A stretch of DNA of 64,000 nucleotides, taken from Limnohabitans planktonicus II-D5. GTDB taxonomy: Bacteria > Pseudomonadota > Gammaproteobacteria > Burkholderiales > Burkholderiaceae_C. The translations under genes and the position numbers were made by a program. The DNA is taken from assembly GCF_001270065.2 (NCBI RefSeq), contig NZ_LFYT02000009.1, positions 1 through 64,000 of the forward strand, read 5' to 3'. Positions 19,631 through 26,547 of the stretch are shown here, piece after piece. The notes under the pieces are model-generated. The model saw only the letters and a list, made by a program, of their open reading frames with translations, ran no database searches and was not told the origin of the DNA. Position 1 is the stretch's first letter, and every line of letters starts with the position of its first letter.

Positions 19631-19690
19631 CATTTGGTGCATCTTTCGGCTTGTTAGCGTCCAGAGCGCATTTCCCAATCGACGAAATGA
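19598..19690 (-). ncRNA. tracrRNA of the type II-C CRISPR system
   Basis: Bases 19662-19683 are a 22-base exact match to part of the CRISPR repeat, giving on the minus strand an anti-repeat GTCGATTGGGAAATGCGCTC plus two bases. Downstream on that strand come a short tail with AAGCCGAAAGATGCAC, resembling the Neisseria-type tracrRNA body, and then the terminator hairpin. An extended -10, TGCTATATT (hexamer at 19697-19702), places the start near 19690, giving a transcript of about 93 bases. No hairpins or terminator follow the anti-repeat on the + strand, so the minus strand is favoured. It is divergent from cas9. Confidence 0.82.
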
Positions 19691-19693
19691 GTT

Positions 19694-19722
19694 TTGAATA
19701 TAGCACAATAGTTACAAATAAT
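19694..19722 (+). promoter_or_regulatory. putative cas9 operon promoter
   Basis: TTGAAT at 19694-19699 and AATAAT at 19717-19722 are spaced by 17 bases, 25 bases upstream of the cas9 start codon. The -35 overlaps the tracrRNA -10 (19697-19702) by three bases, so the two divergent promoters probably compete. Confidence 0.6.
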
Positions 19723-19747
19723 TGGATTATTGAATTGGAACTGAGAC

Positions 19748-22700
19748 ATGGCAAACATGCGCTACCGACTGGCCCTTGATTTGGGCTCCACATCCCTGGG
19801 CTGGGCCATGGTGCGGCTCGATGCCCAAAACGAAACCTGCGCCGTGATCAAAGCGGGCGTGCGCATTTTCAGTGACGGGCGCAACCCCAAAGACGGCTCG
19901 TCCTTGGCGGTCAGCCGCCGTGAAGCCCGCGCCATGCGCCGCCGCCGCGACCGCCTGCTCAAGCGCAAAACCCGGATGATGGCCACCTTGATGAAGCACG
20001 GCTTTTTTCCACAAGACGAAGCGGCCCGTCAGGCCTTGGTCAACAAAGAACCGTTTGCATTGCGGGCCAAAGGCCTAGACCACGCTTTGCTGCCCGAAGA
20101 GTTTGCCCGTGCGCTGTTTCACATCAACCAGCGTCGGGGTTTCAAGAGCAACCGCAAAACCGACAAAAAAGAAACCGACAGCAGCGCACTGAAAAAAGCC
20201 ATTGGGCAATTGCGTGAGGCCATGCAAGCCTCAGGCTGTCGGACGGTGGGCGAATGGCTATGTGCCCGTCACCAGCAGGGCCTGTCGGTGCGGGCGCGCT
20301 ACCGCGAAAACCGCATCACCAAAGACGACGGCAAAACCAAAATAGAAAAAAGCTACGACCTCTACATTGACCGCGCCATGATCGAGGCCGAGTTTGATGC
20401 TTTGTGGGCCAAGCAAAGCGAACTCAACCCCGAGCTGTTCCATGAGACCGCCCGAGCAGAACTGAAAGACTGCCTGCTGCACCAGCGCCCGCTCAAGCCC
20501 GTCAAGCCGGGCCGCTGCACCTTGCTGCCCGACGAAGAACGTGCCCCACTGGCCCTGCCCAGCCAGCAACGTTTTCGCATCTACCAAGAAGTGAATAACT
20601 TGCGCCTGTTGCGCGAGGGTCTGAACGAAGAGCCTCTTACGCTGACGCAGCGCGACCAACTGATCCAAGCGCTTGAAACCAACCCCAAACGCAGCTTCAC
20701 GCAGATTCAAAAACTGCTCGGGTTCTCTGGCCAGTTCAACCTGCAAGACGACAAGCGCACCGAACTCAAAGGCAACAGCACCAGCGCCATGCTGTCGAAG
20801 AAAGAATTTTTTGGCAGCCAATGGCTCAGCTTTGACGAGACCCACCAGGATGAGATCGTCATGCAGTTGGTGTCCGAAGAAAACGAAGCCCGATTGATCG
20901 CTTGGCTGCAAGCCGAAACCGGTGTGGACGAGATCACTGCCGAACGCATCGCCAACACGCCATTGGCCGAAGGCTATGGCAGCTTGAGTGCCAAGGCGCT
21001 TGAAAAAATCCTGCCAGCCTTGCGCGCTGACGTCATCACTTATGACAAAGCCGTGCTGGCGGCTGGCTTTGACCACCACAGCCACATCAGCCATGCCGCC
21101 ACAGGCGAAATCCTGCCCGATCTGCCCTATTACGGCCAATACCTCCAGCGCCATGTCGGCTTTGGCACTGGCAAGCCCGAAGACCCGGCTGAAAAGCGTT
21201 ACGGCAAGATAGCCAACCCCACTGTGCACATTGGCCTGAACCAGGTGCGCACCGTGGTCAACGCGCTGATCAAGCGCTACGGCCACCCCAGCGAAGTGGT
21301 GGTGGAGCTGGCCCGCGACCTCAAGCAAAGCCAGGAGCAGCGCAAAGAGGAACAAGCGCAGCAAGCCAAAAACCAGCGCCGCAACGAACGCATGCGCCAA
21401 GACATTGCGGGCTTGCTCAACACCAGCACCGAACGCGTGCGTGCACTCGATCTGCAAAAAATGATCCTCTGGGAAGAACTCAGCTTCAACGTCGCCGACC
21501 GCCGCTGCCCCTACAGCGGCGTGCAAATCAGCGCCCAAATGCTGTTCAGCGACCAAGTAGAGATCGAACACATCCTGCCGTTTTCGCAAACGCTGGACGA
21601 CAGCCTCAACAACAAAACCGTGGCCATGCGCCAGGCCAACCGCATCAAAGGCAACCGTACACCTGCCGAGGCGGCCGCCGACTTTGCGGCCCAAGGCTGG
21701 CCGGTGGAGGACATGCTGCACCGCGCCAGCCTCATGCCCAAAGGCAAGCGCTACCGATTTGCACAAGACGGCATGGCGCAATGGCTGCGCGAAGACAAAG
21801 GCTTTTTGGCCCGCGCACTCAACGACACCCGGCACCTGAGCCGTGTGGCGCGGGAATACCTGAGCCTGGTTTGCCCGCAGGGCACCCGCGTGATCCCCGG
21901 ACGCATGACCGCCATGCTGCGGGCCAAGTTCGGGTTGAACGACATCCTGGGCCTGAACGGCGAGAAAAACCGCAACGACCACCGCCACCACGCGGTGGAC
22001 GCCTGCGTGATCGCCGTGACCGACCAAAGCATGTTGCAAAAGTTTGCCAAAGCCAGTGCCAGCGCCCGAGAAAAGCAACTCAACAAACTGGTGGAGTCCA
22101 TGCCGCTGCCCTGGGACAGTTACCGTGACCATGTGCAACGCGCCGTCGAGCGCATTTGGGTGAGCCACAAGCCGGACCATGGGCACGAAGGGGCGATGCA
22201 CAACGACACCGCCTACGGCCTCTTGGGCGGTGGTCATGTGCAGGTGCGCAAGCGCATGGATGGCGTGCGCACTCGCGAAACAGCGGCGCTCAAAGTGATC
22301 GAATTTGCTGACAGGCAAGCCCACCCCCGACACGGCTTGCTGCCCAATGGCGAGCCCATGCCCTACAAAGGCTACAAGGGCGACAGCAACTACTGCATGG
22401 AAATTGTGCGCAACGACAAAGGCAAGTGGGAAGGGGAAGTGGTCTCCACGTTTGAGGCCTACCAACTGGTGCGCCAGCATGGGCTGGCTCGGCTGCGGCA
22501 TCCAGCGCTGAGCGTGAGTGGCAGGCCGTTGGTGATGCGATTGCTGCGCAATGACACCCTCAGAGTGATACACAACGGTGAGCAAAGAACTGTTCGAATT
22601 TGCAAGATGACGGCCGAGGGAGTCATTGCGCTTGCCGACACAACAGAATCAAATGTAGATGCGAGAACTCGAACAAAGGATCTTTCGTACATTTTTAAGA

Positions 22701-22786
22701 CTGCGGGTTCACTTCAAAAGTCAAAAGGACGACGTGTCGCCATTTCACCTTCGGGTGAAATGAAAGATCCAGGCTTCTTTGACTGA
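19748..22786 (+). CDS. cas9: CRISPR-associated endonuclease Cas9, type II-C
   Basis: This 1012-residue RNA-guided DNA nuclease is in the size range of compact II-C enzymes. RuvC-I LALDLGSTSLGWAM has the catalytic D11. An arginine-rich bridge helix REARAMRRRRDRLLKRK follows. RuvC-II is VVVELARDLKQS with E520, and the HNH domain has IEHILPFSQTLDDS with H608 and a later NRIKGN. RuvC-III is HHAVDACVIAVTD with H747/H748 and D751. All catalytic residues are present, so the nuclease should be active. The start ATG follows GGAAC by about six bases. The gene leads an operon with a toxin-antitoxin pair, cas1 and cas2; no csn2 or cas4 is present, which defines subtype II-C. Confidence 0.98.
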   Translation: MANMRYRLALDLGSTSLGWAMVRLDAQNETCAVIKAGVRIFSDGRNPKDGSSLAVSRREARAMRRRRDRLLKRKTRMMATLMKHGFFPQDEAARQALVNKEPFALRAKGLDHALLPEEFARALFHINQRRGFKSNRKTDKKETDSSALKKAIGQLREAMQASGCRTVGEWLCARHQQGLSVRARYRENRITKDDGKTKIEKSYDLYIDRAMIEAEFDALWAKQSELNPELFHETARAELKDCLLHQRPLKPVKPGRCTLLPDEERAPLALPSQQRFRIYQEVNNLRLLREGLNEEPLTLTQRDQLIQALETNPKRSFTQIQKLLGFSGQFNLQDDKRTELKGNSTSAMLSKKEFFGSQWLSFDETHQDEIVMQLVSEENEARLIAWLQAETGVDEITAERIANTPLAEGYGSLSAKALEKILPALRADVITYDKAVLAAGFDHHSHISHAATGEILPDLPYYGQYLQRHVGFGTGKPEDPAEKRYGKIANPTVHIGLNQVRTVVNALIKRYGHPSEVVVELARDLKQSQEQRKEEQAQQAKNQRRNERMRQDIAGLLNTSTERVRALDLQKMILWEELSFNVADRRCPYSGVQISAQMLFSDQVEIEHILPFSQTLDDSLNNKTVAMRQANRIKGNRTPAEAAADFAAQGWPVEDMLHRASLMPKGKRYRFAQDGMAQWLREDKGFLARALNDTRHLSRVAREYLSLVCPQGTRVIPGRMTAMLRAKFGLNDILGLNGEKNRNDHRHHAVDACVIAVTDQSMLQKFAKASASAREKQLNKLVESMPLPWDSYRDHVQRAVERIWVSHKPDHGHEGAMHNDTAYGLLGGGHVQVRKRMDGVRTRETAALKVIEFADRQAHPRHGLLPNGEPMPYKGYKGDSNYCMEIVRNDKGKWEGEVVSTFEAYQLVRQHGLARLRHPALSVSGRPLVMRLLRNDTLRVIHNGEQRTVRICKMTAEGVIALADTTESNVDARTRTKDLSYIFKTAGSLQKSKGRRVAISPSGEMKDPGFFD

Positions 22787-22803
22787 CCCATAGAAGTATC
22801 TAG

Positions 22804-23127
22804 ATGGATACAATCAACCCATTCCGCCTTGCCGAAACTGCCGTCTTCAGTCGCTGGCTGGGTGGTTTGAAAGACCATCGCGCCAAAGCCGCCATCGTTT
22901 TTCGCCTCCGTCAGGTGGCGGCAGGGCACTGGGGTGATGTCAAAAGCGTGGGCGGTGGCGTGTCTGAACTGCGTTGGCACATCGGCCCCGGCTATCGGGT
23001 CTACTTCACCCGCCGCGGCCAGCAGATTGTGTTGCTGCTCGCAGGGGGTGATAAATCCAGCCAGACCCAAGACATCGCCAAAGCCCAGAAACTTGCCAAG
23101 GAGCATCCCAATGAGCAAAACCACTGA
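22804..23127 (+). CDS. RelE/HigB-like toxin (addiction module killer protein family) inside the cas operon
   Basis: This 107-residue basic protein has the RelE/ParE-superfamily pattern FSRWLGGLKDHRAKAAIVFR, then LRWHIGPGYRVYFTRRGQQIVLLLAGGDKSSQ, as in the Gp49-like/HigB killer proteins that usually act as ribosome-dependent mRNA endonucleases. It starts 17 bases after the cas9 stop, and its last 17 bases overlap the antitoxin start, so it is tightly coupled. Toxin before antitoxin is the HigBA order. No separate promoter is obvious, so expression probably follows cas9. Activity is inferred from family only. Confidence 0.85.
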   Translation: MDTINPFRLAETAVFSRWLGGLKDHRAKAAIVFRLRQVAAGHWGDVKSVGGGVSELRWHIGPGYRVYFTRRGQQIVLLLAGGDKSSQTQDIAKAQKLAKEHPNEQNH

Positions 23128-23404
23128 ATTTGACCCGGCCAGTTACCTGGACAGCGAAGAGGTGATTGCCGAATACCTCAACCTTGCCCTGGCCAGCGGC
23201 GACACCGACTTGCTGCTGGCCGCCATCGGTGACGTGGCCAAAGCCCGTGGAATGGCCCAAATTGCACGCGATACCGGGCTGGGCCGTGAAAGCCTCTACA
23301 AAGCCCTGAGTGCCGGTGCCAAACCCCGCTTTGACACCGTATTCAAAGTTTTGCAGGCCCTGGGCGTGCAAATGCAGGCGCACCCTGTGCCGCAGCAGCC
23401 CTGA
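23111..23404 (+). CDS. HigA-like antitoxin (addiction module antidote protein family)
   Basis: This 97-residue protein starts MSKTTEFDPASYLDSEEVIA and contains a helix-turn-helix, GMAQIARDTGLGRESLYKAL, as in the antidote proteins paired with Gp49-like killers. It would bind and neutralise the preceding toxin and may repress transcription from its own promoter. The ribosome binding site AAGGAG lies within the toxin gene at about 23098. cas1 begins only 15 bases after the stop, so this pair is fully embedded in the cas operon. Confidence 0.87.
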   Translation: MSKTTEFDPASYLDSEEVIAEYLNLALASGDTDLLLAAIGDVAKARGMAQIARDTGLGRESLYKALSAGAKPRFDTVFKVLQALGVQMQAHPVPQQP

Positions 23405-23419
23405 CCTGCAGCGTGCACC

Positions 23420-24346
23420 ATGCTGGGCCGCATCGTCGAAGTCTCCAACGACAAGCGGCACTTGTCGGTTTACCGGGGTTTCATGCTGGTGCACAGCACA
23501 GGCGAAGACCGGCAAGAAGTGGGGCGTGTGCCGCTTGATGACATCGCCGCCCTGATCGCCAACGCGCACGGACTGAGTTACACCAACAACCTCTTGGTGG
23601 CGCTGGCCGAAAGGGGTGCCCCCTTTGTGCTGTGCGCGGCCAACCACAACGTGGTGGGCATGCTCTGGCCCATGGAGGGGCACCACCAGCAGGCCCATCG
23701 GTTCGAAGCACAAATTGCCTGCAAAGCGCCCCTGCGCAAACAGTTGTGGGCCGCCATCGTCAAGGCCAAGCTGCTCAACCAAGCGGCGGTGTTGCAAGCC
23801 ATGGGCGCCACGCCCGCGCCCGTGCAGGCACTGGCCAAGCAAGTGCGCAGCGGTGACCCCGACAACCTGGAAGCCCAAGGTGCGCGCAAATACTGGGGCT
23901 TGCTCATGGGCCCTTTGTTTCGCCGTGACCAGCAAGCCGACGGAGCCAACGCCTTGCTCAACTACGGCTACACCGTTTTGCGTGCGGCCACTGCGCGTGC
24001 AGTGGTGGCTGCTGGCTTGCACCCCAGCTTGGGTTTGCACCACAGCCACGACAACAACGCCATGCGGCTGGTGGACGACCTGATGGAGCCGTTTCGCCCG
24101 GTGATCGATCTGACCGTCTGGCAGATGCAGTTTCTGGGGCCTTGCCATGTCAACGCCGACACCAAGCGCACTTTGGTGCAATGCCTTTACCAAGACCTGG
24201 CCACCGACGCGGGCCGTACCCCCGTTTTGGTCGCAGTGCAAAAACTGGCCACCTCGCTGGCGCAAGTCTTGCTGGGTGAGCGCAAAACCCTTGACTTGCC
24301 TGTGCCGGGTGTGCCCCTGCCCAAGGCATCAGACCCGGATGATTGA
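23420..24346 (+). CDS. cas1: type II CRISPR-associated integrase Cas1
   Basis: This 308-residue spacer-acquisition integrase has the metal-binding residues expected for Cas1: E151 in DNLEAQGARKYW, a histidine cluster near 207-210 in GLHHSHDNNAM, and acidic residues D219/D220 and E223 in LVDDLMEPFRP. The N-terminal beta domain mediates dimerisation. It works with Cas2 to insert prespacers at the leader end of the array; in type II systems Cas9 helps choose PAM-flanked prespacers. It follows the antitoxin by 15 bases and precedes cas2 by six. Confidence 0.97.
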   Translation: MLGRIVEVSNDKRHLSVYRGFMLVHSTGEDRQEVGRVPLDDIAALIANAHGLSYTNNLLVALAERGAPFVLCAANHNVVGMLWPMEGHHQQAHRFEAQIACKAPLRKQLWAAIVKAKLLNQAAVLQAMGATPAPVQALAKQVRSGDPDNLEAQGARKYWGLLMGPLFRRDQQADGANALLNYGYTVLRAATARAVVAAGLHPSLGLHHSHDNNAMRLVDDLMEPFRPVIDLTVWQMQFLGPCHVNADTKRTLVQCLYQDLATDAGRTPVLVAVQKLATSLAQVLLGERKTLDLPVPGVPLPKASDPDD

Positions 24347-24352
24347 AACCCC

Positions 24353-24682
24353 ATGCTCAGCGGATACCGATTGATGTGGATGCTGGTGATGTTTGACTTG
24401 CCCGTGGTCGAAGCCGCAGAGCGTGCCGCAGCTAATCGTTTCAGGCTGAGTTTGCTGGACATGGGGTTTTCGCGGGCACAGCTCAGTGTCTACATGCGGT
24501 TTTGCACCAGCCATGCGCAGGTGCAAACCTACTGCAAACAAGTGGAAGCTGCTTTACCCAAAGGTGGCCAGGTCAATGTCTTGCAACTGACCGACAAACA
24601 GTACGAACGGATCATCAGTTTTCAGGGCAGGCGCAAAGAGCCCGCTAAAAAAACACCCGATCAGTTCGATTTGTTTGGGTAG
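24353..24682 (+). CDS. cas2: CRISPR-associated protein Cas2
   Basis: This 109-residue protein has the ferredoxin-like Cas2 fold signature LMWMLVMFDLPVVEAAER with D15 at the end of the first strand, and a C-terminal VNVLQLTDKQYERIISF strand region. It forms the structural core of the Cas1-Cas2 integrase complex. The array begins 66 bases after the stop; this AT-moderate gap is the only candidate leader. Confidence 0.96.
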   Translation: MLSGYRLMWMLVMFDLPVVEAAERAAANRFRLSLLDMGFSRAQLSVYMRFCTSHAQVQTYCKQVEAALPKGGQVNVLQLTDKQYERIISFQGRRKEPAKKTPDQFDLFG

Positions 24683-24748
24683 AACGGCAATTTTGAAGAG
24701 ACTGAAATCCAAGAAAGTCTTTGTGAAACAAGGACTTATCCTGGATCA

Positions 24749-25774
24749 AGTCTAGTCGATTGGGAAATGCGCTCTGACCGGAACATGTTGGCTTGGTCTT
24801 TGGCCTCAGCAATCAGTCTAGTCGATTGGGAAATGCGCTCTGACCGGAACTCGATGATGGTGGTGAATGCACTGCCCCAGAGTCTAGTCGATTGGGAAAT
24901 GCGCTCTGACCGGAACTCTGATGAAGGGTGCCCCGTGTCGCTGGACAGTCTAGTCGATTGGGAAATGCGCTCTGACCGGAACTGTTGTTCCTTAGCCAGC
25001 CGATTGACCTGCAGTCTAGTCGATTGGGAAATGCGCTCTGACCGGAACTAGTGGTCGGCAATCCCGTGATGACGTTTGAGTCTAGTCGATTGGGAAATGC
25101 GCTCTGACCGGAACTGTCACGCGAAACGGCATCACGCTGGCCTCAGTCTAGTCGATTGGGAAATGCGCTCTGACCGGAACTTGTTTCGCTGCACTGCGAT
25201 GACGGGTAAGAGTCTAGTCGATTGGGAAATGCGCTCTGACCGGAACTCTGGCGCGGTGGGGCTGGGTGCGGTGGCTAGTCTAGTCGATTGGGAAATGCGC
25301 TCTGACCGGAACTAGTTGCCGCTGGCAGGGTCTGTGGTGCCGAGTCTAGTCGATTGGGAAATGCGCTCTGACCGGAACAGCATCTGGGTCAGTGACCTTG
25401 AGCGAGCCAGTCTAGTCGATTGGGAAATGCGCTCTGACCGGAACTCACGACGTGCTCAGCGTCATCGAAGTCTTAGTCTAGTCGATTGGGAAATGCGCTC
25501 TGACCGGAACTGTATATAGCCGCCATTTCCGAATTGCTTAAGTCTAGTCGATTGGGAAATGCGCTCTGACCGGAACTCACGACGTGCTCAGCGTCATCGA
25601 AGTCTTAGTCTAGTCGATTGGGAAATGCGCTCTGACCGGAACCAGTTGGAATAGTTGTCAGACACGTAGCTGAGTCTAGTCGATTGGGAAATGCGCTCTG
25701 ACCGGAACGTCTTCAATCCACTCAGCCACGGCGGCTTGAGTCTAGTCGATTGGGAAATGCGCTCTGACCGAAAT
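24749..25774 (-). CRISPR. type II-C CRISPR array, 16 repeats and 15 spacers
   Basis: Sixteen 36-base repeats (+ strand beginning AGTCTAGTCGATTGGGAAAT and ending GACCGGAAC) alternate with fifteen 30-base spacers, without a single length deviation. Fifteen repeats are identical. The last, 25739-25774, differs at two of its final four bases. Spacers 11 (25445-25474) and 13 (25577-25606) are identical. Complementarity to the tracrRNA implies that functional crRNAs are made from the minus strand, with repeats beginning GTTCCGGTCAGAGCGCATTT. The degenerate repeat lies at the end away from cas2. Reading frames through the array are artefacts of the 66-base period. Confidence 0.98.
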
Positions 25775-25848
25775 TCAGCTTGACCGCATGAACTAGTCTA
25801 TTGAACTGGTCTATAATCACTTTCCCACTTCTCCGGAAACCGTTCACC

Positions 25849-26103
25849 ATGACGATCCAAACCATAGGCGCTTATGAGGCCAAGACCCACTTGCCGCAGT
25901 TTTTGCGTCAGGTGCAGGCCGGGCAAACATTTGACATCTCGGTGCGGGGTGTGACCGTCGCACGGTTAACGCCCGTCGATGCGCCGGACCAACAACGCGC
26001 CGAGGCGGTGGCCAAAATGCGCGCGTTCACCCGCCAGCAACAGGACAGTGGTGCAGGCACCGATTTGGATTTGGCCTCACTGATTGGCGAAGGCCGAGCA
26101 TGA
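25849..26103 (+). CDS. vapB: VapB/Phd-type antitoxin
   Basis: This 84-residue protein starts MTIQTIGAYEAKTHLPQFLR and continues QAGQTFDISVRGVTVARLTPV, the Phd/YefM-type antitoxin fold that binds DNA as a dimer. The ATG at 25849 is chosen because upstream codons lie in the promoter region, where a consensus TATAAT occurs at 25812-25817. The gene begins 74 bases after the CRISPR array. Its stop overlaps the start of the toxin by four bases (ATGA), so the pair is translationally coupled. Confidence 0.87.
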   Translation: MTIQTIGAYEAKTHLPQFLRQVQAGQTFDISVRGVTVARLTPVDAPDQQRAEAVAKMRAFTRQQQDSGAGTDLDLASLIGEGRA

Positions 26104-26519
26104 GCTTCGTGCTCGACAACTCGGTGGCCATGCTGTGGTTGCTGCCCCAAAGCAACCCTGCAGGCCTTGAATTGGCGCAGCAAGTGCTGGACCGCTTGCA
26201 AGACACTGGGGCCCAGGTGCCTTCACTTTGGCACTTGGAGGCGGCCAATGTGATGGCCAAAACCCTGCGTCTGGGCAAGATCACCCAAGCCCAAGCCTCG
26301 ACGTTTGTGGCTTTGCTCGAAGCATTGGACATTGGCACCGATGGCGAAACCAGCCTTCGGGCCTTGCACGACACCCTCGATTTGGCCCGCCGCTACAACC
26401 TGAGCGCCTACGATGCGGCTTACTTGGAACTGGCCCTGAGAAAAGGCCTGCCACTGGCCACCTTGGACATGCAACTGTGTGCGGCGGCACAGCAAGCTGG
26501 CGTCCCTCTCCTGTGCTGA
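26100..26519 (+). CDS. vapC: VapC-type PIN-domain toxin
   Basis: This 139-residue PIN-domain ribonuclease has acidic residues in FVLDNSVAMLW (D6), in LWHLEAANVM and in YDAAYLELALRKGLPLATLD, which would coordinate magnesium. VapC toxins cleave tRNA or rRNA and are held inactive by the cognate VapB. It is coupled to the antitoxin upstream. The downstream helicase gene begins 28 bases later and is probably independent. Confidence 0.88.
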   Translation: MSFVLDNSVAMLWLLPQSNPAGLELAQQVLDRLQDTGAQVPSLWHLEAANVMAKTLRLGKITQAQASTFVALLEALDIGTDGETSLRALHDTLDLARRYNLSAYDAAYLELALRKGLPLATLDMQLCAAAQQAGVPLLC

Positions 26520-26547
26520 TCTGACCGCACTTAACCACTCGATAGCC

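Noticed and set aside
19660..19745. tracrRNA on the plus strand
   Set aside because: No hairpins or terminator follow the anti-repeat before the cas9 start, whereas the minus strand has a proper tail and terminator.
20258..22585. Long frame antisense to cas9 (775 codons)
   Set aside because: It mirrors the GC-rich codon bias of cas9; no recognisable domains, and cas9 has all catalytic motifs on the + strand.
24767..25519. Repetitive frames encoding recurring SLVDWEMRSDRN
   Set aside because: They are translations of the CRISPR repeat with its 66-base period, not a repeat protein.
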